Shown here: positions 17,460 to 25,189 of the stretch, piece after piece
Position numbering within the stretch: position 1 is the first letter of the stretch
How the letters are laid out: the number at the start of each line of letters is the position of its first letter
Assembly (NCBI RefSeq): GCF_018531445.1
Contig: NZ_JAHDTH010000037.1
Coordinates: forward strand, 1-46,975
Direction: 5' to 3'
DNA from: Pseudonocardia lacus
Lineage (GTDB): Bacteria; Actinomycetota; Actinomycetes; Mycobacteriales; Pseudonocardiaceae
Length of the DNA: 46,975 bases
The notes under the pieces: model-generated
What the model was told of the DNA's origin: nothing
Databases searched by the model: none
The model's input: only the letters and a program-made list of their open reading frames with translations
Made by a program: the position numbers and the translations under genes

Positions 17460-17864
17460 TCACCTTCGCATCGCGCGGAGCAGCTCGACTGTCCGGTCGC
17501 GGCGCACCCACGCCACCAGCGCGTCGAGCACCAGCAGCACCGCCGGCAGCACCGCGCCCGCCGGGTCCGGCCCGGCCACGGTGAACAGCACCGCCCCCAC
17601 CATCAGCGCGGCCAGCGCCACCGCCGCGACCCCGCACAGCCGTCCGACCAGCAGCCCGACCGCGCCGAGCACCTCCAGCACGCCGATCACGACCATCCCG
17701 GTCGGGTCGACGCCGATCGCGGCGAACCCGGCGACCGCCGCCGGGTCGGCGAGGAACTTCGGCACCGCGCTCATCAGGTACATCGCGGCGAGCCCGACCT
17801 GCAGCACCCAGGTCGCGACGTGCGCCCAGCGCGGTGTGGAACGGGTGGCGGGGACTGCGATCAT
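17460..17864 (-). CDS. DoxX-family small membrane protein
   Basis: A 134-residue protein with four predicted transmembrane segments and the DoxX features: LQVGLAAMYLMSAVPKFLAD (first helix with the conserved K after the helix), AAIGVDPTGMVVIGVLEVLG and AVGLLVGRLCGVAAVALAAL. DoxX proteins act at the membrane in quinone/redox-linked or thiol-stress functions in actinobacteria, but the activity of this one cannot be told. ATG 17864 has GGAGG 8 bases upstream. It ends 36 bases before the MarR gene start on the same strand and could be part of the same transcript, placed first. Confidence 0.85.
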   Translation of the reverse strand: MIAVPATRSTPRWAHVATWVLQVGLAAMYLMSAVPKFLADPAAVAGFAAIGVDPTGMVVIGVLEVLGAVGLLVGRLCGVAAVALAALMVGAVLFTVAGPDPAGAVLPAVLLVLDALVAWVRRDRTVELLRAMRR

Positions 17865-17967
17865 GGCGGGACCTCCGGGCTCGGCGCGGGCCGCCGTCCG
17901 GCGCGCCCACCCGGGACGTCGGAGCCGGCGCCCCCGCCCGGACACACCCGGCTCCGCTTCCTCCGAG

Positions 17968-18020
17968 TTCAGGAAAGCCACGATGCTGCCCGCAGAGGGC
18001 AGCATCGTGGCTTTCCTGAA
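17968..18020. repeat. Repeat family C: perfect hairpin, 24-bp arms
   Basis: TTCAGGAAAGCCACGATGCT extends to a 24-bp arm (17968-17991), then GCAGA, then the exact complement (17997-18020). It lies between two divergent genes (DoxX and GntR), where a terminator is not expected. No second copy is in the window, but its perfect symmetry resembles a REP-type mobile hairpin or a nuclease/protein site. Confidence 0.85.
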
Positions 18021-18095
18021 CCGGGGCGGGGGATCTGAGAGGGTAGGCGGGATGCGGGGACCGGCTCGGTCCCCCGCCCGGCGAAGGAGGTCGCG

Positions 18096-18779
18096 GTGAC
18101 CGCGGAGGTCGGCCCCACCGCGCTCGAGGCGACGAGCCTGGTCGAGCTCGCCGTCCGCCGGCTGCGCACCGAGATCCTCAGCGGGGCGCTGGCCCCCGGC
18201 GAGCGCCTGGTCGAGGAGCAGCTGCGCACCCGCTTCGGCACCAGCCGGGCCCCGCTGCGCGAGGCGCTGCGCCTGCTCGGCCAGCAGGGGCTCGTCGAGC
18301 ACCTGCCGCGGCGCGGGGTGCGTGTCGCCGAGCTGTCGCCCCGCGACATCGAGGAGCTGTTCAGCCTGCGCGACGTGCTGGAGCGCTTCGCGCTGGAGTG
18401 CGCGCTCGGCGGCGGACGCACCCCGGACCCGGCCGGCCTCGTCGCCCTCGCCGACGCCGTCGCCGCGATGGACGCCGCGGTCCACGCCGGCGACCCCCTC
18501 GCCCGCGACGCCGCCCACCGCGCCTTCCACACCGGCCTGGTGGCCCTGGCCGGGCACCGGCACCTGTTCGAGGTCTACGAGCCGGTGATCCTCAAGCTGC
18601 AGCTCTACATGGCCACCAACATGCGCCGCGAGGCCGACCACGTACCCCCCGAGTCCGGCCCCGCCCGCCACCGCCGCCTCTACGACGCCGTCGCCTCCGG
18701 CGACCTGGCCGCGGTCCTGGCCGAGCTCGACGCCCACGGCGCCCGCACCTACCTGGCCCCCGAGCTCGACGCCCACTGA
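18096..18779 (+). CDS. GntR-family regulator (FCD subfamily)
   Basis: A 227-residue GntR/FadR-type regulator. The winged helix (residues ~15-80) reads AVRRLRTEILSGALAPGERL, LRTRFGTSRAPLREALRLL and RRGVRV. The all-helical FCD effector domain follows (~88-215), with the metal-binding positions of the class in RDAAHRAFHTGL and ESGPARHRRLYDAV. GTG 18096 has GGAGG upstream. FCD proteins usually respond to small organic acids and control the neighbouring catabolic operon; here that would be the biuret-type operon at 19254-24211, although 474 bp separate them. A GTCGAC core at 19238, close to the operon start, fits the general GT-N2-AC half-site pattern of the subfamily. Confidence 0.88.
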   Translation: MTAEVGPTALEATSLVELAVRRLRTEILSGALAPGERLVEEQLRTRFGTSRAPLREALRLLGQQGLVEHLPRRGVRVAELSPRDIEELFSLRDVLERFALECALGGGRTPDPAGLVALADAVAAMDAAVHAGDPLARDAAHRAFHTGLVALAGHRHLFEVYEPVILKLQLYMATNMRREADHVPPESGPARHRRLYDAVASGDLAAVLAELDAHGARTYLAPELDAH

Positions 18780-19253
18780 CCCGACCCCATCGCGCTGCCC
18801 CGGCGGCTCCTTCGGCGGGTTGTTGAGCGGCCTCCGGCAGCTCCTACGCGGAGGCGAACTCGGATCTGCAGGGCTTCCGCGGGGTGGAGCGGCCGCTTCG
18901 CGGCCCAGGCGGGGCCGGCGAGGGGAGCGGGGGCGTCCTCGCAGCGCGGCGTGGGGTGTCCTCGCAGCACCGGGTGGGTGTCGCAGCGCTGGCCGGGTCG
19001 TCGCAGCCCGCCGCCGGGCTGCGAGCACACCACCGGGTCTGGGAGCCCCGATCACATGATCACCTCAATCGGGGCGGGCGACCACGCACACCCGTCGGCC
19101 TCTTCGCAGAGTTCCCATGGTCTTCGCAGGGTCCACAGCACCTGCGAAGACCAGACCGCCCCTGCGGAGACGCTCCCGCCCCTCCGCCCGGCGGTCACAG
19201 GGCTGTAACCGGAGGGGACATCGCCCGACACCAAACGGTCGACAATCGACAGA
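18780..19253. other. 474-bp regulatory gap with degenerate TCGCAGC repeats and a hairpin
   Basis: No gene is supported here. TCGCAGC recurs at 18939, 18962, 18981 and 19001 in a loose 19-23 bp ladder with G-rich spacers. A partial dyad (GCCCCGAT 19045-19052 with ATCGGGGC 19068-19075) follows. A clean hairpin, TGGTCTTCGCAGG (19118-19130) pairing with CCTGCGAAGACCA (19141-19153), precedes the operon. GTCGACAATCGAC at 19238-19250 abuts the first start codon and contains a GACAAT that could be the -10 of a leaderless transcript. Confidence 0.6.
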
Positions 19254-20615
19254 ATGCGTTCCTCGCTGACCGATCGGGTCCCCGACCGGCTCGACCTCGC
19301 CGGCCTCCGCGACGCCTACGCGGCCGGGCTGCGCCCGGCGGCCGTCGTGGAGGCCGTGCTGGAGCGGATCGCCGCCCGCGGCGCGGACGCCGTCTGGATC
19401 TCCCGGTTCGACGCCGCCGCGCTGCGCGCCGAGGCGGCGGCCGTGGAGGGTCGGTGGGGTGGCGGGCCGCGCCCGCCGCTCTACGGCGTGCCGTTCGCCG
19501 TGAAGGACAACATCGACGTCGCGGGCCTGCCGACCACCGCGGCCTGCCCGGCGTTCGGCTATGACCCGATGGCCGACGCGACGAGCGTGCGGCGGCTGCG
19601 GGAGGCCGGGGCCATCCCGGTCGGCAAGACGAACCTCGACCAGTTCGCGACCGGGCTGAACGGGGGGCGCTCGCCGTACGGGGCGCCGGAGAGCGTGTTC
19701 GGCGGCGACCTGGTCTCCGGCGGGTCGAGCTCGGGGAGCGCGGTGGCGGTGGCCGCCGGCACCGTGTCGTTCTCGCTGGGCACCGACACCGCGGGCTCGG
19801 GGCGGGTGCCGGCGGCGATGAACGGGATCGTCGGCCTCAAGCCGACCCGCGGGCTGGTGAGCACGGCCGGCGTCGTGCCGGCGTGCCGGTCGCTGGACTG
19901 CGTCTCGGTGTTCACCACCCGGCTCGACGACGCGGCGGCCGTGCTCGACGTGCTCGCCGCCCCGGACCCGGCCGATCCGTGGTCGCGCACGGGCGCTCCC
20001 CCACCGCCCACCGATGGGCTGCGGCTGCTGCTGGCGGCGCCGGGCGCGCTCGACCACGAGGGCGACACGGCGTACGCGGCGGCGTTCGACGCCGTCGCGC
20101 GCACCGCCGCCGACCGGGCGACGGCCGTGGGACACGTCGAGCCGGGCCCGCTACTGGAGGCCGGCGACCTGCTCTACGGCGGGCCGTGGGTCGCCGAGCG
20201 CCGGGCCGGGCTGGCCGACTTCGTCGACGCCCGCCCCGATGCGGTGCTGCCGGTGGTCCGCGCGATCCTCGACGGCGGCGCCCGCTTCGACGCCGTCGAC
20301 GCGTTCCGCGCCCGGCACCGGCTGCAGGAGCTGCGGGCCTGGACGGCGCGGCTGTGGGAGCGCGGCGACGTCCTGCTGCTGCCGACCGTGCCGACCACCT
20401 TCACCCGCGCCGAACTGGCCGCGGAGCCGGTGGCCCGCAACCTCGTGCTGGGCCGGTTCACCCAGTTCGCGAACCTGCTCGATCTCGCCGCCGTCGCCGT
20501 CCCCGCCGGGTTCACCGCGGACGGGCGGCCGGTCGGCGCCACCCTGCTCGGCCCCGCGTTCACCGAGGGCCGCCTGCTGTCCGCCGCGCACGAGCTGATC
20601 GAGGAGGCTGCATGA
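19254..20615 (+). CDS. Allophanate hydrolase-type amidase lacking the C-terminal domain (AtzF N-domain-like)
   Basis: A 453-residue amidase-signature protein. The Lys-cisSer-Ser triad is K84 ([20 protein letters not shown]), S158 ([10 protein letters not shown]) and S182 ([12 protein letters not shown]), with the same spacing as in AtzF. Stretches such as [20 protein letters not shown] and [13 protein letters not shown] are characteristic of allophanate hydrolase rather than of GatA or other amidases. AtzF and bacterial DUR1,2-type enzymes add a ~150-residue C-terminal domain acting on N-carboxyurea; it is absent here. Expected reaction: allophanate to ammonia and CO2 via N-carboxyurea. No ribosome site precedes ATG 19254 and no other in-frame start exists, so a leaderless transcript is likely. 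First gene of a five-gene overlapping operon. Confidence 0.88.
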   Translation: MRSSLTDRVPDRLDLAGLRDAYAAGLRPAAVVEAVLERIAARGADAVWISRFDAAALRAEAAAVEGRWGGGPRPPLYGVPFAVKDNIDVAGLPTTAACPAFGYDPMADATSVRRLREAGAIPVGKTNLDQFATGLNGGRSPYGAPESVFGGDLVSGGSSSGSAVAVAAGTVSFSLGTDTAGSGRVPAAMNGIVGLKPTRGLVSTAGVVPACRSLDCVSVFTTRLDDAAAVLDVLAAPDPADPWSRTGAPPPPTDGLRLLLAAPGALDHEGDTAYAAAFDAVARTAADRATAVGHVEPGPLLEAGDLLYGGPWVAERRAGLADFVDARPDAVLPVVRAILDGGARFDAVDAFRARHRLQELRAWTARLWERGDVLLLPTVPTTFTRAELAAEPVARNLVLGRFTQFANLLDLAAVAVPAGFTADGRPVGATLLGPAFTEGRLLSAAHELIEEAA

Positions 20616-21397
20616 GCGCGTCAGCGTTCCCCGCAGGGGCCGCACCGAAGGTGCCGGAGAGGCACATCCGCATGACGACGGACCTGCACCCGGCGCGGGC
20701 CAGGACCGCGGCCCGCATCGGGCCGGTCGCCGCCGACCCCTACCCGTGGCCCTACGACGGCTCGGTCGAGGCCGCGCGGACCGCGCTGATCTGCATCGAC
20801 TGGCAGGTCGACTTCTGCGGGCCGGGCGGCTACGTCGACCGGATGGGCTACGACCTGGCGCTCACCCGGGCCGGCCTGCCGGCCACCGCCGCGATGCTGG
20901 CGCACGCGCGGGAGATCGGGATGCTGGTCGTGCACACCCGCGAGGGCCACGCGCCGGACCTGTCGGACCTGCCGGCCAACAAGCGCTGGCGGTCGAAGCG
21001 GATCGGCGCCGAGATCGGCAGCGCCGGCCCGGCCGGGCGGATCCTGGTCCGCGGCGAGCCGGGCTGGGAGATCGTGCCCGAAGTGGCTCCGGTGCCGGGC
21101 GAGGTGCTGGTGGACAAGCCCGGCAAGGGCGCGTTCTACGCCACCAACCTCGACCTGGTGCTGCGCACGCACGGCATCACCCACATCGTGCTGACCGGCA
21201 TCACCACCGACGTCTGCGTGCACACGACCATGCGCGAGGCCAACGACCGCGGCTACGAGTGCCTGGTCCTGTCCGACTGCACCGGCGCCACCGACCCGGG
21301 CAACCACGACGCCGCGCTGCACATGGTGACCATGCAGGGCGGGGTCTTCGGCGCGGTCGCCACGTCCACCGCCGTCATCGAGGGGACCAGCGCATGA
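20612..21397 (+). CDS. Biuret amidohydrolase-like isochorismatase-family hydrolase (BiuH-like)
   Basis: A 261-residue cysteine hydrolase of the isochorismatase-like superfamily. The triad is D63 (CIDWQVDF), K169 (VDKPGKGAF) and C202 ([20 protein letters not shown]), with spacings equal to those of Rhizobium BiuH. Other stretches also recall biuret hydrolase: [57 protein letters not shown]. Expected reaction: biuret plus water to allophanate plus ammonia, feeding the amidase encoded just before it. The ATG overlaps the amidase stop and GGAGG precedes it; an internal ATG (residue 21) is an alternative. A related ureide as substrate remains possible. Confidence 0.88.
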   Translation: MSASAFPAGAAPKVPERHIRMTTDLHPARARTAARIGPVAADPYPWPYDGSVEAARTALICIDWQVDFCGPGGYVDRMGYDLALTRAGLPATAAMLAHAREIGMLVVHTREGHAPDLSDLPANKRWRSKRIGAEIGSAGPAGRILVRGEPGWEIVPEVAPVPGEVLVDKPGKGAFYATNLDLVLRTHGITHIVLTGITTDVCVHTTMREANDRGYECLVLSDCTGATDPGNHDAALHMVTMQGGVFGAVATSTAVIEGTSA

Positions 21398-22113
21398 GGA
21401 CAGTCCCGGCCGACCCGTACCCGTTCACCTTCGACCCGGCGAGCACCGCGCTGGTGATCATCGACATGCAGCGCGACTTCGTCGAGCCCGGCGGCTTCGG
21501 CGAGACCCTCGGCAACGACGTCTCCTGGCTGCAGGCCGTGGTCCCGCCGCTGAAGAAGGTCCTGGAGACCGCCCGAGCGGTCGGCCTCACCGTCGTCCAC
21601 ACCCGGGAGGGCCACGTGCCCGACCTGTCGGACTGCCCACCGGCCAAGCTCAACCGCGGCGAGCCCAGCCTGCGCATCGGCGAGCCCGGACCGAAGGGCC
21701 GGATCCTGGTCCGCGGCGAGTACGGCCACGACATCATCGACGAGCTGGCCCCCGCACCGGGCGAGCTGGTGATCGACAAGCCGGGCAAGGGCTCGTTCCA
21801 CGGCACGTCCTTCGGCGCCGAGCTGGCGGCCAGGGGCATCACCAGCCTGGTCGTCACCGGCGTGACGACCGAGGTGTGCGTGCACACCACCGTCCGGGAG
21901 GCCAACGACCGCGGCTACGAGTGCCTCGTGCTGTCGGACTGCGTCGGCTCCTACTTCCCCGAGTTCCAGCGGGTCGGCCTGGCCATGATCGCCGCGCAGG
22001 GCGGGATCTTCGGCTGGGTCGCGCCGTCGCAGGCGTTCCTCACCGCGCTGACCGGCGCCGACGACACCGTCCCGACCGACGCAGCGCCCGTCCCCCAGGA
22101 GGTGGCGCCGTGA
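21394..22113 (+). CDS. Second isochorismatase-family hydrolase, possible triuret hydrolase (TrtA-like)
   Basis: A 239-residue paralogue of the preceding protein with an intact triad: D24 (VIIDMQRDF), K129 (IDKPGKGSF) and C162 ([20 protein letters not shown]). It keeps ADPYPFTFD and [17 protein letters not shown] but differs where BiuH has [11 protein letters not shown] and in the last third ([20 protein letters not shown]), so it should take a different, related substrate. Triuret hydrolase is the known BiuH relative acting on the next longer urea oligomer, which would make carboxybiuret and then biuret. That is an inference from family and context; other ureido compounds are possible. ATG overlaps the previous stop (ATGA). 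Confidence 0.8.
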   Translation: MRTVPADPYPFTFDPASTALVIIDMQRDFVEPGGFGETLGNDVSWLQAVVPPLKKVLETARAVGLTVVHTREGHVPDLSDCPPAKLNRGEPSLRIGEPGPKGRILVRGEYGHDIIDELAPAPGELVIDKPGKGSFHGTSFGAELAARGITSLVVTGVTTEVCVHTTVREANDRGYECLVLSDCVGSYFPEFQRVGLAMIAAQGGIFGWVAPSQAFLTALTGADDTVPTDAAPVPQEVAP

Positions 22114-23750
22114 GCGCACCGAGCACCGCATCGACGATGAAGCTGCCCTGGTGGGTGGCCGGCGACACCAACGCGTTCTTCGGCCTGGGCTTCAACACCC
22201 TGGTCAACGTGTTGGTGCTGTCCGGGCTGTGCCTGGGCGTGGTGAACATCCCCGGCGCCGACGTGTTCGGGGTGATCCTGCCGGCGCTGGGCGTGCAGCT
22301 GCTGATCGGCAACGTCTACTACACCTACCTGGCGCGCAGGCTGGCCCGCCGGGAGGGCCGCACGGACGTCACCGCGATGCCCTACGGCCCCAGCGTGCCG
22401 CACATGTTCATCGTCGTCTTCGTCATCATGCTGCCGATCTACCTGGCGACCGACGACCCGGTGGCGGCCTGGGCGGCCGGGCTGGCCTGGTCGTTCATCA
22501 TCGGGATCATCGTGCTGATCGGCGCGTTCGTCGGCCCGTACATCCGCAAGTACACGCCGCAGGCGGCGATGCTGGGCACGCTGGCCGGCATCTCGATCGC
22601 GTTCATCTCGATGCGCCCGGCGGCCCAGATGTTCGAGGCGCTGTGGATCGCGCTGCCGGTCATGGTGATCATCCTGATCGGCTTCTTCACCGACCTGAAG
22701 CTGCCCGGCGGCATCCCGGTCGGCCTGGCCGCGCTGCTGCTCGGCACGGCGATCGGCTGGATCGGCGGCTACATGTCCCCGCCCGCGGTCGTCGAGGCGG
22801 CCGGCGACATCGCGCTCTCGCTGCCCACGCTCGACGTCGGCCGGCTGGTCGACGGGCTGACCGACGTGGCCCCGCTGCTGGCCACGGCCATCCCGCTGGG
22901 GATCTACAACTTCACCGAGGGCATGACCAACGTCGAGAGCGCCGCCGTGGCCGGCGACGAGTACGACATGCGGGCCATCCTGGCCGCCGACGGCGCGGGC
23001 GCCGTGGTGGGCTCCGCGCTGGGCTGCCCGTTCCCGCCCGCGGTCTACATCGGGCACCCGGGCTGGAAGGCCGCAGGCGGGCGCACGACGTACTCGCTGG
23101 CCTCCGGCGTGGTCATCGCGCTGCTGTGCTTCCTGGGGATGTTCTCGCTGCTCGGGGCCCTGCTGCCGCTGCCGGCGATCGTGCCGATCCTGCTCTACAT
23201 CGGCCTGCTGATCGGCGCCCAGGCGTTCCAGGAGACCCCGAAGCGGCACGCCATCGCGGTGGTCATCGCGCTCATCCCGAACATCGCCTCCTGGGCGACC
23301 GGGCTGATGAACAACGCGCTGGCCGCGGCCGGGACGAGCGCGGCCGAGGTCGGCGAGGACGCGCTGACCAACGCCGGGCTGGTCTACCACGGCACCGCGC
23401 TGCTCGGCGGCGGGGCGATCCTGGCCGGGCTGGTGCTGGGCTCGATCGTGGCGTTCATCGTGGACAAGCAGTTCTTCGCGGCCGCGATCTACTCCTTCGC
23501 CGGCGCCGTCCTCGGGTTCATCGGGCTGATCCACGCCGAGCAGGTGGGCTGGAACGTCGGCGGGCAGATCGCGCTCGGCTACGCGCTCGCCGCGATCGTC
23601 CTGGTGCTGTTCGGACTCGCCACCCGGAGCGGCACGACCGCGACCGAGGCGGCAGCGACCGACGAGGAGGCGGACGCCGCTCCCGAGGCGGCGAAGGACG
23701 CCGAGCCGGTCGCCGCCCCGATCGTCGACGGCCGGCCGGCGACCGCATGA
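22110..23750 (+). CDS. NCS2-type nucleobase/ureide permease
   Basis: A 546-residue polytopic membrane protein with about 12-13 hydrophobic segments. The pattern [40 protein letters not shown], the central [20 protein letters not shown] and [20 protein letters not shown] fits the xanthine/uracil/azaguanine permease superfamily (NCS2), though it is a divergent branch. The cytoplasmic tail from ~505 is Ala/Glu-rich and low in complexity. GTG 22110 overlaps the preceding stop and has GGAGG upstream. Placed between ureide hydrolases and an AtzH-like gene, it probably imports the nitrogen compound the operon degrades (biuret, triuret or a ring compound yielding them). The substrate is inferred. Confidence 0.85.
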   Translation: MSAPSTASTMKLPWWVAGDTNAFFGLGFNTLVNVLVLSGLCLGVVNIPGADVFGVILPALGVQLLIGNVYYTYLARRLARREGRTDVTAMPYGPSVPHMFIVVFVIMLPIYLATDDPVAAWAAGLAWSFIIGIIVLIGAFVGPYIRKYTPQAAMLGTLAGISIAFISMRPAAQMFEALWIALPVMVIILIGFFTDLKLPGGIPVGLAALLLGTAIGWIGGYMSPPAVVEAAGDIALSLPTLDVGRLVDGLTDVAPLLATAIPLGIYNFTEGMTNVESAAVAGDEYDMRAILAADGAGAVVGSALGCPFPPAVYIGHPGWKAAGGRTTYSLASGVVIALLCFLGMFSLLGALLPLPAIVPILLYIGLLIGAQAFQETPKRHAIAVVIALIPNIASWATGLMNNALAAAGTSAAEVGEDALTNAGLVYHGTALLGGGAILAGLVLGSIVAFIVDKQFFAAAIYSFAGAVLGFIGLIHAEQVGWNVGGQIALGYALAAIVLVLFGLATRSGTTATEAAATDEEADAAPEAAKDAEPVAAPIVDGRPATA

Positions 23751-24211
23751 CGGTGGGGATCGACACGGGCTCCGGCCCGGCCCGGGACGGCGTCGCCAAC
23801 GACATCGACACCGACATCGACAGCGATGGCGACGCCGTCCTGGACCGGCCGGAGACCGTCGCCGCCGTCCGCGCGGCGTTCGAGCGCTACGAACGGGCCC
23901 TGTCGGCCGGCGACGTCGCCGTGCTCACCGAGCTGTTCTGGGACGACGAGCGCTGCGTCCGGTTCGGAGTCGCCGACCGCCAGCAGGGCGCCGCCCAGAT
24001 CGCGGCATGGCGCCGCACCCACCCCTCGGTGCCGCCGGGCCGCACGCTCACCGGCACCCGCGTCCTGGCCGTCGACGACCGCACGGCCGTCGTGACCACC
24101 CTGTTCGGCTACCCGGACGGCGCCGTCGAGGGCCGGCAGAGCCAGACGTGGGTGCGCTTCGCCGGGGGGTGGCGGATCGTCGCCGCCCACGTGTCCGAAC
24201 TGCGTTCGTGA
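23747..24211 (+). CDS. AtzH/HpxZ-like protein (DUF3225, NTF2-like fold)
   Basis: A 154-residue protein whose residues ~28-150 match the DUF3225/NTF2-like pattern: VRAAFERYERALSAGDVAVL, ELFWDDERCVRFGVADRQQG, VTTLFGYPDGAVEGRQSQTW and FAGGWRIVAAHVSELRS. Relatives are AtzH, encoded with the cyanuric-acid amidases AtzE/AtzF, and HpxZ of oxalurate breakdown; they go with ureide amidases and probably assist or complete amide hydrolysis. Here it may substitute for the missing C-terminal domain of the allophanate-hydrolase-type amidase. The first ~25 residues are Asp/Gly-rich and probably disordered. ATG overlaps the permease stop. It is the last gene of the operon; no clear terminator follows for ~300 bp. 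Confidence 0.85.
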   Translation: MTVGIDTGSGPARDGVANDIDTDIDSDGDAVLDRPETVAAVRAAFERYERALSAGDVAVLTELFWDDERCVRFGVADRQQGAAQIAAWRRTHPSVPPGRTLTGTRVLAVDDRTAVVTTLFGYPDGAVEGRQSQTWVRFAGGWRIVAAHVSELRS

Positions 24212-24578
24212 GCGCCTGAAGCGACATCCACCGCGGATTCCGCGCAGAACCGCCACTCGAGCCCAACCGCGATGATTCCGCTGTGGACGCCTCGGAAAGG
24301 GGGACCTGCGGAGGCGGCACATCTCCTTGATCGACCTTGTACGGCCTTGTACGGACCCCTGACCACGCGGTTCGAGTCGGCTAACGATGCCGCGGGCGTC
24401 CCGATGGACTGCCTGCACAGCTCCTGGCCGGCTTCCGCAAGGGCCCCGACCACCCGGAGGGAGTCGCCACGGCGCCATTCGCCGTGCGGAGCGGTGCAAC
24501 GCAGTGGGCGGTGATCGACGCGGGAGGGGCGTCGATCACCTCCGCTCCCCGTCATCGTGCTGCACAAGCGGAGGAATC
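24212..24578. other. 367-bp gap with tandem decamer and a hairpin
   Basis: No gene is supported. The decamer CCTTGTACGG occurs twice in tandem near 24333-24352. A 12-bp perfect hairpin, GGTGATCGACGC (24510-24521) with GCGTCGATCACC (24529-24540), lies 38 bases before the next start; it could end transcription from the operon or act in control of the membrane-protein/STAND module. Composition is less GC-rich than the flanking genes. Confidence 0.6.
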
Positions 24579-24863
24579 GTGGATTCGACACAACGCACAG
24601 CCGGCGCCGACCGGCCCGGCATCACCGCGGCGCTCGGCCAGGCGCGCCGCTACGTCGACGCCGCCGTCATGGTCATCAGCGGCGCCTTCTTCATCGCCGC
24701 CAAGGACTTCTCCCCGTCCATCAGCCCGTTCTGGGCGGTGGCGCTCGGCGTGGGGCTGATCGGCTACGGCGCCTACATCGCGCTGTCCGGGCGCGCCTAC
24801 TGGATGTACGACCTGCTCTACGTGATCCCGATCTTCCTGTTCTTCTTCTACGTGATCGGGTGA
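24579..24863 (+). CDS. Small membrane protein, three helices, first gene of the STAND module
   Basis: A 94-residue hydrophobic protein starting at GTG 24579 with GGAGG 4 bases before it. After ~25 polar residues come three membrane segments: AAVMVISGAFFIAAKDF, FWAVALGVGLIGYGAYIAL and DLLYVIPIFLFFFYVIG. The loop between 2 and 3 carries SGRAYWMYD. No family is recognised. It is followed 7 bases later by another small membrane protein and then by the STAND NTPase gene, all on the plus strand, so the four genes to 29447 may form one transcript. It might be a membrane-acting effector or an accessory protein; nothing in the sequence decides between these. Confidence 0.75.
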   Translation: MDSTQRTAGADRPGITAALGQARRYVDAAVMVISGAFFIAAKDFSPSISPFWAVALGVGLIGYGAYIALSGRAYWMYDLLYVIPIFLFFFYVIG

Positions 24864-24870
24864 CGGGGAC

Positions 24871-25107
24871 ATGACGGTGGACAGGGATCCGCGCACCGCC
24901 GAGCGCAATCCGGCGAAAGCGCTCGTCGCGGTCGCCATCGGGATCGGCCTGATCGTCGTGATGTGGCTCAGGGCGGGCCCGTGGGCGCTCGTGCTGAGCC
25001 CGCTGGTGGTCCCATTCGTGATCAGCGTGTACCTCGGCGGGAAGCTCACCGAGAACACCGTCGAGAGCATCCACCGGATCCGTGCCTTCCGGGACCGCCA
25101 CCGGTGA
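24871..25107 (+). CDS. Small membrane protein, two helices
   Basis: A 78-residue protein. After a charged start (MTVDRDPRTAERNPAK) two membrane segments follow, ALVAVAIGIGLIVVMWL and ALVLSPLVVPFVISVYLGG, separated by only four residues (RAGPW), which makes a tight hairpin in the membrane. The basic tail IHRIRAFRDRHR would face the cytoplasm. No family is recognised. ATG 24871 sits 7 bases after the preceding stop, and the gene ends 82 bases before the STAND GTG. Two tiny membrane proteins in front of a STAND NTPase recall toxin or effector positions in conflict systems, but this is only positional evidence. Confidence 0.7.
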   Translation: MTVDRDPRTAERNPAKALVAVAIGIGLIVVMWLRAGPWALVLSPLVVPFVISVYLGGKLTENTVESIHRIRAFRDRHR

Positions 25108-25189
25108 GTCGGGCTTGACGACGCTGTGTGACATCTCGGGCCCCGAGAGCGACTCCCCCGGCACCCGACCGGATGAGGGAGACCACCGC

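Noticed and set aside
18780..19253. Guanidine- or other ligand-type riboswitch before the ureide operon
   Set aside because: The hairpin at 19118 is a simple stem-loop; I see no conserved riboswitch core motifs.
25082..25189. GTG at 25082 as the STAND protein start
   Set aside because: It would overlap the preceding membrane-protein gene; GTG 25190 has GAGGGAGA upstream.
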